A stretch of 64,000 bases of DNA from Pseudomonas aestuarii (GCF_027988105.1 NZ_JAQJZJ010000007.1:62001-126000), one strand, 5' to 3'. Numbered from the stretch's first letter, positions 23,140 through 33,836 are shown. Notes: a model not told the origin generated them from the sequence alone. Numbers and translations are program-made.

Positions 23140-25365
23140 ATGCGCGTAGGGATGACTGCGCTGGTGGCGGGGTTGCTGCTGTTGCGAGTGTTACCGGTTT
23201 TGCCGCCGGTCTGGTTGTTATGGCTGTTGCCGATCCTGGGGTTGATGTTGCTGCCTTTTCGCAGCTATCCGCTAGCACTTTTCCTGTTTGGCTTCAGTTG
23301 GGCGTGCATCTCGGCGCAGTCGGCCTTGGACGACAGGCTGGCGCCGCAGCTCGATGGCCGTACCCTGTGGCTGCAGGGAAGGGTGGTCGGCCTGCCCGAT
23401 GTGCGTGATGGCGTCGTCAGGTTTCAATTGCAGCAGGCCAGGTCGCGACGTGCCGAATTGCCTCAGCGACTGCGCTTGGCCTGGCATGGCGGTCCAGCAC
23501 TGCGGGGCGGCGAGACCTGGCGTCTGGCTGTGCGCCTCAAGCGGCCACGTGGCCTGGTTAATCCACAGTCATTCGATTACGAGGCCTGGCTGCTGGCGCA
23601 ACGCATTGGCGCGACTGGTACGGTCAAGAGTGGCCAGTTGGTGAGCGCTGCCAGTGGGCTTGTCAGTTGGCGCGATGAGTTGCGTCAGCGCTTGCTCGCA
23701 GTCGATGCCCATGGTCGCGAGGGCGCGCTGGCAGCCCTGGTGTTGGGTGATGGCTCCGGCTTGTCGGTGGCCGATTGGCGCGTGCTGCAAGACACCGGAA
23801 CGGTGCACTTGCTGGTGATTTCCGGTCAGCATATCGGGCTTCTTGCCGGGCTGTTGTATGGCTTTATTGCCGGGCTGGCGCGTTTGGGCTGGTGGCCACG
23901 TCAGTGGCCGTGGTTGCCCTGTGCCTGTGCACTGGCCTTCGCCGGTGCGCTCGGCTACGGCATGCTGGCCGGCTTCGAGGTGCCGGTGCGGCGTGCTTGC
24001 GTGATGATCGGCCTGGTGCTGCTATGGCGTTGGCGCTTTCGCCATCTTGGGGTTTTCTTGCCGCTGTTGATGGCGTTGGTCGTGGTCTTGCTGCTGGAAC
24101 CCCTGGCCAGCTTGCAGGCGGGGTTCTGGCTGTCGTTCGGCGCGGTGCTGTTGCTGATCCTGATTTTCAGCGGTCGGCTGGGCGCATGGCCCTGGTGGCA
24201 GACGCTGGGACGGGCGCAGTGGGCGATGGCCCTAGGTCTGCTGCCGCTGTTGTTGGCCTTGGGGTTGCCGGTCAGTGCCAGTGGCCCGCTGGCCAATCTG
24301 ATCGCCGTGCCCTGGGTCGGCCTGGCTGTGGTGCCCTTGGCGCTGTTGGGTACCTTGCTGTTGCCACTGCCCTGGCTGGGTGAGGCGCTGCTATGGCTCG
24401 CGGGTGGTTTGCTCAAATGGCTGTTCCTGGTGTTGGCGCAGATTGCCACCTGGTTACCGGCCTGGTTGCCTGAGACATTGCCGTTCTGGGCATGGCTGCT
24501 GGTGGCGCTGGGCGCCTTGCTGTTGCTACTGCCGGCTGGCGTGCCATTGCGCAGCCTGGGCTGGGTTTTGCTGCTGCCACTGTTCTATACCGAGACGGAG
24601 CGCCCGGTCCATGGCCAGGCCGAGGTGTGGATGCTGGATGTGGGTCAAGGCCTGGCGGTCTTGCTGCGCACCCGCGAACACTCGCTGTTGTATGACGCCG
24701 GTCCGCGTTTCGGCGACTTCGATATGGGCGAGCGCGTGGTACTACCGTCACTGCGCGGCCTGGGGGTGGCGCAATTGGATATGTTGCTGATCAGCCATGC
24801 CGATAACGATCATTCCGGTGGTGCCCGGGCTATTCAGCGCGGCATGGAGGTCAAGCGAGTGGTGAGTGGCGAGGCTGCAGCGCTGGCCGCGATGCATCAG
24901 GTCGAAGCCTGTGAGGCGGGGCGCAGCTGGCAGTGGGATGGGGTGCGCTTCACTACCTGGCATTGGGCCGGGGCAGCCAATGGCAATCAGGCTTCCTGTG
25001 TCTTGCTGGTTGAAGCGGCTGGCGAACGGCTGCTATTGACCGGCGATATCGACAGTAGTGCCGAGCGGGCGTTGCTCGACAGCGGTATTGATGTTCGCGC
25101 GGACTGGTTGCTGGCGCCGCATCATGGCAGTCGCAGCTCATCCTCGCAGCACTTGCTGGCGGCTGTGGCCCCGCGTGCAGCACTGATTTCTCGTGGCCAG
25201 CACAACCCATTCGGTCATCCGCATGCCAGTGTGGTTGCGCGTTACGAGGCGCAGTCCACGCAACTCTACGACACGGTGGAGTACGGGGCCCTTCAGATTC
25301 GGCTGGGCGCCTTTACCCAGGGGCGAGGGTTGCGCAAGCGCGCACGCTTTTGGCGAGAAAAATGA
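23140..25365 (+). CDS. comEC: DNA internalisation protein ComEC/Rec2
   Basis: A 741-residue polytopic membrane protein that takes single-stranded DNA across the inner membrane. In order: N-terminal helices, an OB-like DUF4131 domain with LDGRTLWLQGRVVG, the Competence domain with VISGQHIGLLAG and further helices to about 480, and a C-terminal metallo-beta-lactamase domain with MLDVGQGLAVLL, SHADNDHSGG and APHHGSRSS. All sections are present and unbroken. I prefer the ATG at 23140 with GGAG at 23127-23130 over the GTG at 23134. Its presence alone does not show natural competence. Confidence 0.96.
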   Translation: MRVGMTALVAGLLLLRVLPVLPPVWLLWLLPILGLMLLPFRSYPLALFLFGFSWACISAQSALDDRLAPQLDGRTLWLQGRVVGLPDVRDGVVRFQLQQARSRRAELPQRLRLAWHGGPALRGGETWRLAVRLKRPRGLVNPQSFDYEAWLLAQRIGATGTVKSGQLVSAASGLVSWRDELRQRLLAVDAHGREGALAALVLGDGSGLSVADWRVLQDTGTVHLLVISGQHIGLLAGLLYGFIAGLARLGWWPRQWPWLPCACALAFAGALGYGMLAGFEVPVRRACVMIGLVLLWRWRFRHLGVFLPLLMALVVVLLLEPLASLQAGFWLSFGAVLLLILIFSGRLGAWPWWQTLGRAQWAMALGLLPLLLALGLPVSASGPLANLIAVPWVGLAVVPLALLGTLLLPLPWLGEALLWLAGGLLKWLFLVLAQIATWLPAWLPETLPFWAWLLVALGALLLLLPAGVPLRSLGWVLLLPLFYTETERPVHGQAEVWMLDVGQGLAVLLRTREHSLLYDAGPRFGDFDMGERVVLPSLRGLGVAQLDMLLISHADNDHSGGARAIQRGMEVKRVVSGEAAALAAMHQVEACEAGRSWQWDGVRFTTWHWAGAANGNQASCVLLVEAAGERLLLTGDIDSSAERALLDSGIDVRADWLLAPHHGSRSSSSQHLLAAVAPRAALISRGQHNPFGHPHASVVARYEAQSTQLYDTVEYGALQIRLGAFTQGRGLRKRARFWREK

Positions 25366-25437
25366 GAACCGCAGCGGTCGGCGACATGCCGCCCCTATGC
25401 TAGAGTGGCGCCACTTTTCCAAAGGGGATATGCCACA

Positions 25438-26070
25438 GTGTGGGAACTGGTTAAAGCTGGCGGCTGGATGATGCTGCCCATAATGCTGTGCTCCATTGCT
25501 GCGGCCGGCATTATTGCCGAGCGGCTGTGGACGCTGCGGCCCAGTCGCATCACCCCGCCACACCTGCTTGGTCAGGTCTGGCGGTGGATCAAGGATAAAA
25601 AGCTGAATAACCAGAAACTCAAGGAGCTGCGTGCCAACTCGCCCCTGGGGCAGATTCTGGCTGCCGGTCTGGCCAATTCCAAGCATGGTCGCGAGATCAT
25701 GAAGGAGTGCATCGAAGAGGCTGCCGCGCGGGTTATCCACGACCTGGAACGCTATCTCAATGCTCTGGGCACCATCGCCGGTATCGCGCCGCTGCTCGGG
25801 TTGCTCGGTACCGTGCTGGGTATGATCGAGATCTTCAGCTCCTTCATGGGCTCGGGGATGGCCAATGCGGGGCTGCTTGCGGCAGGTATTTCCACGGCAT
25901 TGATCACCACTGCAGCCGGTTTGATGGTGGCCATTCCAGCCTTGTTCTTTCACCGTTATCTGCAGCGCCGAGTCGATGAACTGGTGGTCGGCATGGAGCA
26001 GGAAGCGATCAAGCTGGTGGAAGTCGTGCAAGGTGATCGTGATGTAGATTTTGCTGAGGGCAAGGCGTGA
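25438..26070 (+). CDS. exbB: MotA/TolQ/ExbB-family proton channel subunit
   Basis: A 210-residue inner membrane protein with three helices (about 8-30, 115-140, 155-180). Motifs GIAPLLGLLGTVLGMIEIF and the C-terminal helix ISTALITTAAGLMVAIPALF are typical. With the next gene it forms a proton-driven motor that would energise TonB or a similar partner, but no tonB lies here. The GTG at 25438 follows AGGGGA at 25423-25428. In P. aeruginosa the locus is annotated as TolQ-type. Confidence 0.92.
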   Translation: MWELVKAGGWMMLPIMLCSIAAAGIIAERLWTLRPSRITPPHLLGQVWRWIKDKKLNNQKLKELRANSPLGQILAAGLANSKHGREIMKECIEEAAARVIHDLERYLNALGTIAGIAPLLGLLGTVLGMIEIFSSFMGSGMANAGLLAAGISTALITTAAGLMVAIPALFFHRYLQRRVDELVVGMEQEAIKLVEVVQGDRDVDFAEGKA

Positions 26071-26495
26071 AATTCCGGCGCAAACCGCAGGAGAACGTCG
26101 AGATCAACCTGGCTTCGCTGATCGACGTGGTATTCATCCTGCTGCTGTTCTTCGTGGTCACCACCACCTTCACCCGCGAGACCCAGCTCAAGGTCGATCT
26201 GCCCGAGGCTGTCAGTGGCACGCCGCCGGAGCAGACCGAACTCAAGCAGTTGGAGGTTCTGATCGCAGTCGACGGCAGTTATTCGCTGAATGGCAAGCAA
26301 CTGCTGAAGAGTAATCTGGATGGTTTGATGGCGGCCCTGCAAAAGGAATCGGAGGGCGATACCAGCCTGCCGCTGACTATCAGTGCCGATGGCCAGACCC
26401 CTCATCAGGCGGTGATCACGGCCATGGATGCTGCAGGCAAGTTGGGCTTCGCCCATCTGCGCATTACCACGGTCGAGGTGCAGGCCGCGCCTTGA
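26067..26495 (+). CDS. exbD: ExbD/TolR-family biopolymer transport protein
   Basis: A 142-residue protein with one helix at about 17-37 holding the conserved Asp of [16 protein letters not shown], the proton-carrying residue, and a periplasmic domain. It overlaps exbB by four bases (GTGA), so the pair is coupled. Partner and substrate are not shown by the context, which is envelope biogenesis (lpxK, kdsB, murB). Confidence 0.93.
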   Translation: MKFRRKPQENVEINLASLIDVVFILLLFFVVTTTFTRETQLKVDLPEAVSGTPPEQTELKQLEVLIAVDGSYSLNGKQLLKSNLDGLMAALQKESEGDTSLPLTISADGQTPHQAVITAMDAAGKLGFAHLRITTVEVQAAP

Positions 26496-26508
26496 GGGCT
26501 GTTCGCCA

Positions 26509-27513
26509 ATGAGCCTGTCCGACCGCCTGCTGGCTGCCTGGTACGCCGGGCATCCGGCGCTGACCCTACTGCGCCCATTCGAGCGCCTCTACCGTGCCGT
26601 AGCAGCGCGCCGACGGGCGCGTTTTCTCGCGGGCGCGGGCGAGATCTACCGCGCCACAGTGCCAGTCGTGGTGGTGGGCAATATCACCGTCGGCGGCACT
26701 GGCAAGACCCCGTTGATTCTCTGGCTGATCGAACATTGCCGTCAGCGTGGCCTCAAGGTCGGTGTGGTCAGCCGTGGCTACGGTGCCAAGCCGCCGCAAT
26801 TGCCCTGGCGTGTGCAGGCTGATCAATGCCCCCGTGTTGCCGGCGACGAGCCGTTACTGATCGTTCAGCGCAGCGCTGTGCCCCTGATGATCGATCCCGA
26901 CCGGGGGCGGGCGGTTGCGGCCTTGCTGGCAGCGGAGCCGCTGGATCTGATTCTCAGTGATGATGGCTTGCAGCACTACCGCCTCGCTCGTGATCTGGAG
27001 CTGGTGCTGATCGATGCAGCACGCGGTCTGGGCAATGGCCGTTGCCTGCCTGCTGGGCCGTTGCGCGAGCCGGTCGAGCGTCTGTTGAGCGTCGATGCGC
27101 TGCTTTACAACGGTGCCAGCGGCGATCCGCAGGGGGGGTACGCCTTCGGCTTGCGCCCGCGCGCGCTGGTCAATATGCGCAGTGGCGAACACTACCCGCT
27201 GACGCATTTCTCGCCCCAGCAGCCGTTGCATGCCGTCGCCGGTATCGGCAACCCTCAGCGTTTCTTCAACACGCTCGAAACGCTACACTGGCGACCGATT
27301 CCGCATGCTTTTGCCGACCATGCGCAGTACAGCGCAGAACTGCTGAAATTCAGCCCGGCATTGCCTGTGGTCATGACGGAAAAGGATGCGGTCAAATGCC
27401 GGACTTTCGCCGCCGATGACTGGTGGTATCTGGTGGTGGATGCCGAGCCCTCGGCGGCCTTCATTGCCTGGTTCGATGCGCAATTGACCGCGTTGCTGCC
27501 TCTCGCTCGCTAA
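26509..27513 (+). CDS. lpxK: tetraacyldisaccharide 4'-kinase
   Basis: A 334-residue membrane-associated kinase that phosphorylates the 4' position of the lipid A precursor. Seen: Walker [15 protein letters not shown] near residue 60, [17 protein letters not shown], and [19 protein letters not shown]. The start at 26509 gives [16 protein letters not shown]; the ribosome site is weak. It follows exbD by 13 bases and begins the lipopolysaccharide part of the operon. Confidence 0.96.
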   Translation: MSLSDRLLAAWYAGHPALTLLRPFERLYRAVAARRRARFLAGAGEIYRATVPVVVVGNITVGGTGKTPLILWLIEHCRQRGLKVGVVSRGYGAKPPQLPWRVQADQCPRVAGDEPLLIVQRSAVPLMIDPDRGRAVAALLAAEPLDLILSDDGLQHYRLARDLELVLIDAARGLGNGRCLPAGPLREPVERLLSVDALLYNGASGDPQGGYAFGLRPRALVNMRSGEHYPLTHFSPQQPLHAVAGIGNPQRFFNTLETLHWRPIPHAFADHAQYSAELLKFSPALPVVMTEKDAVKCRTFAADDWWYLVVDAEPSAAFIAWFDAQLTALLPLAR

Positions 27514-27575
27514 GCCCGCTGGCTATTGCGAGTGCCGTCCCATTCATTGCAGCCGCTCTACGGCAAGGATCTCCC

Positions 27576-27761
27576 ATGGACCCAAAGTTACTCGATATAT
27601 TGGCTTGCCCCCTGTGCAAAGGCCCGCTGAAGCTCGCCACCGACAAGTCCGAGTTGATCTGCAAGGCCGATGGTCTGGCTTTTCCGGTACGCGATGGCAT
27701 CCCGGTGATGCTGGAAAGCGAAGCCCGTACCCTCAACGTCGATGAGCGCCTGGACAAGTAA
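27576..27761 (+). CDS. Trm112-family small zinc-ribbon-like protein
   Basis: A 61-residue protein of the YcaR/Trm112 group: [13 protein letters not shown] with a CxxC, a third Cys in [21 protein letters not shown]. In the family full zinc binding is often lost in bacteria, as here. Bacterial members usually sit between lpxK and kdsB, as this one does; their role is unclear. AAGGAT at 27565-27570 is the ribosome site and the stop abuts the kdsB start. Confidence 0.9.
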   Translation: MDPKLLDILACPLCKGPLKLATDKSELICKADGLAFPVRDGIPVMLESEARTLNVDERLDK

Positions 27762-28526
27762 ATGAATTGCGTTTTTACCGTTGTGATTCCGGCGCGTTAC
27801 GCCTCTAGTCGCCTGCCCGGCAAACCGCTGCAGGACATTGCCGGCAAACCGATGATCCAGCATGTCTGGGAGCAGGCGTGCAAAAGCAGTGCCCGGCAAG
27901 TGGTGGTGGCGACCGACGATGCGCGCATCGTCGAGGTCTGCCGCGGTTTCGGCGCCGAAGTGCTGTTGACCCGCCTCGAGCATAACTCCGGCACCGATCG
28001 CCTGGCCGAAGTGGCCGCGGCGCTGGGCCTGGCGCCCGATGCCATCGTGGTCAACGTGCAGGGTGACGAGCCGCTGATTCCGCCGGCGATTATCGATCAA
28101 GTGGCGGCCAATCTGGCGGCCAATCCGCAAGCGGCAATCGCTACCCTGGCCGAGCCGATCGACGAGGTGGAGGCGCTGTTCAATCCCAACGTGGTCAAGG
28201 TCGTGAGCGATCGCAATGGCCTGGCGCTGACGTTCAGTCGTGCCCCCTTACCTTGGGCGCGCAACGCTTTTGCCGTCAGTCGCGAGCAGCTTCCGGCTAA
28301 CGTGCCTTACCGTCGGCATATCGGTATCTATGCCTATCGCGCGCAGTTCCTCCACGATTTTGTCGCCTGGGGTCCTTGTTGGCTGGAAGACACCGAGTGT
28401 CTGGAGCAGCTGCGGGCACTCTGGCATGGCGTGCGCATCCATGTTGCCGATGCCCTGCAGGCTCCGCCGGCTGGAGTCGACACTCAGGACGATCTAGAGC
28501 GCGTGCGCCGATTGCTGGGGGCTTGA
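27762..28526 (+). CDS. kdsB: 3-deoxy-manno-octulosonate cytidylyltransferase
   Basis: A 254-residue enzyme that activates Kdo as CMP-Kdo for attachment to lipid A. Seen: [17 protein letters not shown] at the N-terminus, [18 protein letters not shown] near residue 100, and [13 protein letters not shown]. It starts directly after the Trm112-like stop. Confidence 0.97.
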   Translation: MNCVFTVVIPARYASSRLPGKPLQDIAGKPMIQHVWEQACKSSARQVVVATDDARIVEVCRGFGAEVLLTRLEHNSGTDRLAEVAAALGLAPDAIVVNVQGDEPLIPPAIIDQVAANLAANPQAAIATLAEPIDEVEALFNPNVVKVVSDRNGLALTFSRAPLPWARNAFAVSREQLPANVPYRRHIGIYAYRAQFLHDFVAWGPCWLEDTECLEQLRALWHGVRIHVADALQAPPAGVDTQDDLERVRRLLGA

Positions 28527-28990
28527 TGCGGATCTTGTTTGTCTGCCTGGGGAATATCTGCCGCTCGCCGACCGCAGAAGCGGTACTGCGTCACAAGTTG
28601 CGTGAGCTGGGGCTGGAGGCGGCCATCGAGGTCGATTCCGCCGGTACCGGCGACTGGCATGTGGGCAAGCCGCCAGACAGTCGCACGCGGCAAGCGGCGC
28701 AGTTGCGCGGCTATGATCTTTGCGCCCTGCGCGGGCGTCAGGTGTCGGTCAGTGACTTCAGTCGTTTCGATCTGATTCTGGCCATGGACAACAGTAACCT
28801 TGAGCACCTGCAGCGCTTGCGTCCAGGCGGTAGCACGGCCGAGCTGGATCTGTTTCTGCGCCGCTATGACCTGGCGCTGGATGAGGTGCCGGACCCCTAT
28901 TATGGTGGCGACGAAGGTTTCGAGCAGGTGCTGGATCTGCTCGAACAGGCCTGCGATGGCTTGCTCCGCGAATTGCGGGTGCAACCATGA
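28526..28990 (+). CDS. ptpA: low-molecular-weight protein-tyrosine phosphatase
   Basis: A 154-residue phosphatase with the P-loop VCLGNICRSPTAEA at the N-terminus (Cys nucleophile at residue 7) and the DPYYGG general-acid loop near residue 124. Targets are not apparent; relatives act on tyrosine kinases of polysaccharide export. ATG at 28526 overlaps the kdsB stop by one base and the gene overlaps murB by four, so it is part of the envelope operon. Confidence 0.94.
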   Translation: MRILFVCLGNICRSPTAEAVLRHKLRELGLEAAIEVDSAGTGDWHVGKPPDSRTRQAAQLRGYDLCALRGRQVSVSDFSRFDLILAMDNSNLEHLQRLRPGGSTAELDLFLRRYDLALDEVPDPYYGGDEGFEQVLDLLEQACDGLLRELRVQP

Positions 28991-30006
28991 GCCTTTGCGT
29001 GCAGTCGCTGGTTTCGCTCAAGGCCTACAACAGCTTTGCCGTGGATGTTGCGGCGCGCGAGTTTGTCGAGGCGTGTGACGACGATCAGGTGCGCGAAGCG
29101 TTGGCTTGTGCGCAGCGGCAGCAGCTGCCCGTGCTGCTGCTTGGTGGCGGCAGCAATATGCTGTTTACCGCCGATGTCGAGGCGCTGGTGCTGCGCATGG
29201 CCAGTCGCGGCATTCGTGTGTTGCAGGATGACGGCGAGCGGGTGCTGGTCGAAGCTGAGGCCGGTGAGCCCTGGCACCCCTTTGTGCAGTGGACTCTGCA
29301 GCAGGGCCTGGTGGGGCTGGAGAATCTCAGCCTGATCCCGGGGACGGTCGGTGCCGCGCCGATGCAGAATATCGGCGCCTATGGTGTCGAGTTGAAAGAT
29401 GTGTTCGCCGGTTTGACCGCCCTGGATCGCCGCAGTGGTCAGGTACGCGAGTTCTTTCTGGATGAGTGTGCTTTTGCCTACCGCGACAGTCTGTTCAAGC
29501 GTGAGGCGGGGCGATGGGTGATCCTGCGCGTACGCTTTGCACTCAGTCGCACGGCCGGGCTGCACCTGGACTACGGTCCGCTGCGCCAGCGTCTGGCAGA
29601 GCAGGGCATGGTGGTGCCGACGGCGGTCGATGTCAGTCAGGCCATCTGCGCTATTCGCAGCGAGAAATTACCGGATCCGGCAATCCTGGGTAATGCCGGC
29701 AGTTTTTTCAAGAATCCTTTGGTTTCGGTTGAGCTGGCGCAGCGCCTGAGCGTCGAGCATGCCGACCTGGTGGCTTATCCGCAGGCCGATGGTCGGGTCA
29801 AGCTGGCCGCAGGCTGGTTGATCGAGCGCGCTGGCTGGAAAGGCTTTCGTGAGGGCGATGCCGGGGTGCATCGGCTGCAAGCCCTGGTGTTGGTCAATTA
29901 TGGTCAGGCCACCGGCAAGCAGTTGTTGACGCTGGCGCGGCGTATCCAGGCTGATGTATTCCAGCGCTTTGCGGTTGATCTGGAAATCGAACCTAACGTG
30001 CTTTAA
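28987..30006 (+). CDS. murB: UDP-N-acetylenolpyruvoylglucosamine reductase
   Basis: A 339-residue FAD enzyme, type I (E. coli-like length), that makes UDP-MurNAc. Seen: LLLGGGSNMLF near residue 50, LSLIPGTVGAAPMQNIGAYG, the Tyr-loop segment AYRDSLFK and GNAGSFFKNPLVS with the catalytic Ser, and a C-terminal Glu in LEIEPNV. It is the last gene of the operon. Confidence 0.97.
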   Translation: MSLCVQSLVSLKAYNSFAVDVAAREFVEACDDDQVREALACAQRQQLPVLLLGGGSNMLFTADVEALVLRMASRGIRVLQDDGERVLVEAEAGEPWHPFVQWTLQQGLVGLENLSLIPGTVGAAPMQNIGAYGVELKDVFAGLTALDRRSGQVREFFLDECAFAYRDSLFKREAGRWVILRVRFALSRTAGLHLDYGPLRQRLAEQGMVVPTAVDVSQAICAIRSEKLPDPAILGNAGSFFKNPLVSVELAQRLSVEHADLVAYPQADGRVKLAAGWLIERAGWKGFREGDAGVHRLQALVLVNYGQATGKQLLTLARRIQADVFQRFAVDLEIEPNVL

Positions 30007-30147
30007 GCCGTAGCCGGCGAAGATGTTCAGGCATCGATAGGGCCAGGTAGGGTGGGCTTCAGCCCCCAGGACTGTTTATCTGGTGGCTGTGGCCTAGCCC
30101 GGGCCATCCGAAAGATCGTGTTGCACGGTTAGTGCGGACCGAAGCAA

Positions 30148-30184
30148 GAAAAAGGGGATGCCGAAGCATCCCCTTTTTTATTGC
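30148..30184. terminator. bidirectional terminator between murB and rne
   Basis: AAAGGGGATGC (30151-30161), loop CGAA, GCATCCCCTTT (30166-30176), T-run in both directions. The remaining bases from 30007 to 30147 show nothing I can name. Confidence 0.93.
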
Positions 30185-30195
30185 GCTGAACAGTC

Positions 30196-33100
30196 TCAGG
30201 CGTGCGGCTTGTCCGCGTGCTCATCCTGGTTCTTTTCAGTTTCGCTTTCGACATCGGCATCATGTGCGCTGGCCGGCGCGCGCTGCGGCTCGCGGGTCTC
30301 TGTCACTGCTGCTTCGTTGCTTTCTTCAGTAGCTTCGTCACGCTCTGCAGCTGCAGCTGCAGGTTCAGCTGGGCTGGTTTCTGCTGCTTCGACTGGCTGG
30401 GCGGCTGCAGCTTCACGAGCCAGACGTTCGGCTTCGCGTTGACGACGACGCACTTCGCGCGGGTCGTTTGGTGCGCGACCGGTGGCGCTTGGCGCAATGT
30501 TGACGGTTTCTGCGATCTCTTCGCTCGCTGTGATCACTGGCTCAGCAGCTTCAATCGCTTCAACCGCTTCAACCGCTTCAACAGCCTCAACAGCCTCAGA
30601 CGGCTCACTGGCAACGATCTCGACCGCTACTTCGGCCACCTCTGCGCTTGGCTCGGGAGTGGCTGCTTCAGCAGTGACTTCAGGTGTTGCTTCAACGGCA
30701 GGGGGTGCGCTGGGCGCCACGACTGCAGTTTCCTCGCTCGTCTCAGTCTTTGCTTCGGTCAATTGCTCGGCTGCTGGCAGCTCTGGCTCTGCAGCAGGTT
30801 GAGCCGGGGCCTCCTCTGCGGCTTGTTCGCTTGCGGCAGGTTCTGGGCTGACCAGTTCTGCGCTCAGCTCGGCGGCAACGGTTGCGGCAACGGCCAGTGG
30901 AGCTGTGGCTTCAGCTTTGGTTTCCGGGCTTTCTTCAGTGCCCTCGATCACGTTACCGCTGGCATCGCTTTGGCGCTCGCGGCGATTGCTGCGACGACGC
31001 TGGCCACGCGAACGGCGGCGTGGACGCTCACCTTCTGTGCCTTCTGTGCCTTCTGTGCCTTCCGGCTCTTCGTCTTGCTGGGCGTCTTCGTTGCTCAGTA
31101 CTTCATCATCGACGACAGCGGCGGTTTCAGGGCGCGGTTGACGCTCTTCACGCGGGGCGCGCGGTTGGCGCGGCTCACGCTGAGGGCGCTCGGCTGGCAC
31201 TTCTGCACTGCTGGTGTCGCTGCTGCTGTCAGTGGTTTGTACTGCATCGAGCGGCTCGCGCAGTTCGCGTGCTGGACGATCTTCGCGTGGCTTGCGTTCA
31301 CGACGCTTTTCCTGGCCTTCGCGTGGTGGGCGCGACTGGCGGACTTCTTGCGGCTCGCGAACTTCAACAGTTTCACGTGCTGGGCGTTCTTCACGCGGTT
31401 GCGCTTCTTCGCGCGCTACACGCGGTTGACGCTCTTCGCGTGGTGCCCGTTCTTCGCGCGGAGCGCGCTCTTCACGTGGCTTGCGCTCTTCGTCACGGCG
31501 TCCACCGCGGCTGCGGCTTTGCTGGCGACCGTTGCGACGCTCATCACCACGCTGGGGGCGTTCGCTGGTTTTCTTTTCAATCACCGCAGGTTTGGCTTCT
31601 TCTTCCTTGCCGGCGAACAGGCTGACCAGCGACTTTACCAAGCCCTTGAACAGGCTCGGCTGGCTGGCGACTACAGGCGCGCTGACTTCGGCCACTGGCG
31701 TTGGCGCCGGTGTCGGCGCGGTGCGCTGTGGTGCGGTCTTGATCGCTGCTTCCTGGCGAACCAGGGTGCGGGTGGCGGCAACCGGTTGCACTTCTTCCAC
31801 TTCAGTGGCAGCCATTTCATAGCTGGACTGGGTGGATTGTGCTTCCGGGCTGTCGTCACGAATACGCTGCACTTCGAAGTTAGGCGTTTCCAGGTGATCG
31901 TTCGGCAGGATGACAATGCGCGCACGGCTGCGCAGTTCGATCTTGGTGATCGAGTTGCGCTTCTCGTTGAGCAGGAAGGCGGCAACCGGAATCGGTACCT
32001 GGGCGCGAACCTCGGCGGTACGGTCCTTCAGGGCTTCTTCTTCGATCAGGCGCAAAATAGCCAGCGACAGCGATTCGACGTCACGGATGATGCCTTGGCC
32101 GTTGCAGCGCGGGCAGACGATGCCGCTGCTCTCGCCGAGCGATGGGCGCAGGCGTTGACGGGACATTTCCAGCAGGCCGAAGCGCGAGATGCGTCCGACC
32201 TGGACGCGGGCGCGGTCGGCTTCCAGGCTTTCACGGACTTTTTCTTCCACGGCGCGCTGGTTTTTAGCCGGCGTCATGTCGATGAAGTCGATGACGATCA
32301 GGCCGCCGATGTCGCGCAGACGCAGCTGGCGAGCAATCTCTTCGGCCGCTTCGAGGTTGGTCTGCAGCGCGGTTTCTTCGATGTCGCTGCCTTTGGTCGC
32401 GCGCGCCGAGTTGATGTCGATGGACACCAGGGCTTCCGTCGGGTCGATGACGATGGCGCCGCCGGACGGTAGCTTCACTTCGCGCTGGAAGGCCGTTTCG
32501 ATCTGGCTTTCGATCTGGAAACGGTTGAACAGCGGCACGCTGTCTTCGTACAGCTTGATCTTGCTGGCGTACTGCGGCATCACCTGGTTGATGAAGCTGA
32601 GGGCTTCCTGCTGGGCTTCGACGCTGTCGACCAGTACTTCGCCGATGTCTTGGCGCAGGTAATCGCGGATCGCGCGGATGATCACGTTGCTTTCCTGGTA
32701 GATCAGGAACGGGGCGGCGCGATCGAGTGAGGCTTCCTTGATGGCGTTCCACAGTTGCAGCAGGTAGTCGAGGTCCCACTGCATTTCTTCGCTGGAACGA
32801 CCAAGGCCGGCGGTGCGTACGATCAGGCCCATGTCGCTCGGGGCGACCAGGCCATTGAGCGCTTCGCGCAGTTCGTTGCGTTCTTCACCTTCGATGCGGC
32901 GCGAAATGCCACCCGCGCGCGGGTTGTTCGGCATCAATACCAGGTAGCGACCGGCCAGGCTGATGAAGGTGGTGAGGGCTGCACCCTTGTTGCCACGTTC
33001 TTCTTTTTCGACCTGAACGATGACTTCCTGGCCTTCCTTGAGCACGTCTTTAATGTTGACGCGGCCCTCGGTGGCCTTGCTGAAGTATTCGCGTGAGATT

Positions 33101-33315
33101 TCTTTGAGCGGGAGAAACCCATGACGATCCGAACCGAAGTCGACAAAGGCGGCCTCGAGGCTGGGTTCGACGCGAGTAATGCGGCCTTTATAGATGTTGG
33201 CCTTCTTCTGCTCGCGGGCACCCGATTCAATGTCCAGGTCATACAGGCGCTGGCCATCGACCAGAGCAACACGCAACTCTTCGGGTTGAGTTGCGTTAAT
33301 CAGCATTCTTTTCAT
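30196..33315 (-). CDS. rne: ribonuclease E
   Basis: A 1039-residue endoribonuclease that initiates mRNA decay and rRNA/tRNA processing. Catalytic half: S1 domain near 35-120 ([20 protein letters not shown]), 5' sensor, DNase I-like region with [17 protein letters not shown] (Mg-binding Asp), and the Zn-link CPRC at 401-404. The C-terminal half is acidic and disordered: Arg/Glu repeats [10 protein letters not shown] around 640-700, TEGTEGTEG and VEAVEAVEA tracts, and the late motif [12 protein letters not shown] near 948. REER repeats and an NDPR motif recur in pseudomonad RNase E and are reported to bind RNA and degradosome partners. Start is the ATG at 33315 ([10 protein letters not shown]). 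Confidence 0.97.
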   Translation of the reverse strand: MKRMLINATQPEELRVALVDGQRLYDLDIESGAREQKKANIYKGRITRVEPSLEAAFVDFGSDRHGFLPLKEISREYFSKATEGRVNIKDVLKEGQEVIVQVEKEERGNKGAALTTFISLAGRYLVLMPNNPRAGGISRRIEGEERNELREALNGLVAPSDMGLIVRTAGLGRSSEEMQWDLDYLLQLWNAIKEASLDRAAPFLIYQESNVIIRAIRDYLRQDIGEVLVDSVEAQQEALSFINQVMPQYASKIKLYEDSVPLFNRFQIESQIETAFQREVKLPSGGAIVIDPTEALVSIDINSARATKGSDIEETALQTNLEAAEEIARQLRLRDIGGLIVIDFIDMTPAKNQRAVEEKVRESLEADRARVQVGRISRFGLLEMSRQRLRPSLGESSGIVCPRCNGQGIIRDVESLSLAILRLIEEEALKDRTAEVRAQVPIPVAAFLLNEKRNSITKIELRSRARIVILPNDHLETPNFEVQRIRDDSPEAQSTQSSYEMAATEVEEVQPVAATRTLVRQEAAIKTAPQRTAPTPAPTPVAEVSAPVVASQPSLFKGLVKSLVSLFAGKEEEAKPAVIEKKTSERPQRGDERRNGRQQSRSRGGRRDEERKPREERAPREERAPREERQPRVAREEAQPREERPARETVEVREPQEVRQSRPPREGQEKRRERKPREDRPARELREPLDAVQTTDSSSDTSSAEVPAERPQREPRQPRAPREERQPRPETAAVVDDEVLSNEDAQQDEEPEGTEGTEGTEGERPRRRSRGQRRRSNRRERQSDASGNVIEGTEESPETKAEATAPLAVAATVAAELSAELVSPEPAASEQAAEEAPAQPAAEPELPAAEQLTEAKTETSEETAVVAPSAPPAVEATPEVTAEAATPEPSAEVAEVAVEIVASEPSEAVEAVEAVEAVEAIEAAEPVITASEEIAETVNIAPSATGRAPNDPREVRRRQREAERLAREAAAAQPVEAAETSPAEPAAAAAERDEATEESNEAAVTETREPQRAPASAHDADVESETEKNQDEHADKPHA

Positions 33316-33830
33316 GTTGTACCGTCGGTTTCCGGTGCTGGCGGAAGCGGCGTTCGGCACACACGACTCTCAGGGTCGGTGTCAGGCGCGTCAGAAACGG
33401 TCGTAAATCGTTTCATTGTCAAACGACAGTCAGCCAGTTGGGCTGGGTCGCGACGGACATCTCCTGCTCGCTGTTGTGACAGAAAGCACTAGTCAGGAGG
33501 AGGAATCAACTGTCGGTAGCGGACGAGATAAAGCGTCTTCGATAAAGCTAATTGCTACGCAGACCGACGGTTGTACGTCTCCACCCTACACGTATCACTG
33601 AAAATCGGGTGCCGCTCGCATAAAATCCGCAGCGGGTTGGCTTTTACCGCAAACGCCCAATGGGGCGGCTGCGCATCATGGCTTAAGGCTTTATTTCCGA
33701 GTTATCCGCAGCCTTTGCGGCATCCTATCTCTGAATAACCCGTCGGACGGCCTTACGTCCCAAATGGATTGCATCGGTTAGGGATGGCAGTTTTGGCGAT
33801 CATCCGCAGACCGGACCGCTTTTGGCGGCG
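33316..33830 (-). promoter_or_regulatory. long 5' leader of rne, rne-II-type region
   Basis: No gene fits in this stretch. The best minus-strand promoter puts transcription start near 33830, giving a leader of about 515 nt. RNase E leaders are bound by the enzyme for autoregulation in enterobacteria, and a conserved rne-II RNA motif has been described, as I recall, upstream of pseudomonad rne; I cannot place its exact limits here. Visible elements include hairpin TCGTTT/AAACGA (33408-33426), stem CCGCA/TGCGG at about 33706-33720, two GCTTTATC copies, and a 9-base pairing between 33563-33571 and 33321-33329, the latter just before the start codon. Confidence 0.6.
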
Positions 33831-33836
33831 TTCGCG

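Noticed and set aside
30030..30147. Possible small RNA between murB and rne
   Set aside because: Only a terminator is clear; no promoter or conserved structure could be seen.
30202..32472. A 756-codon open frame antisense to rne
   Set aside because: Rich in Phe, Trp, Cys and Arg as expected from reading Ala/Glu/Arg repeats backwards; rne is intact on the minus strand.
33417..33422. TTGACA on the minus strand near rne as a promoter
   Set aside because: No -10 at 16-18 bases (the site reads CGTTTC).
33496..33510. AGGAGGAGGAATC on the plus strand as a ribosome site of a small gene upstream of rluC
   Set aside because: No start codon at suitable spacing and the only open frame there is short and without conserved character; it lies within the rne leader.
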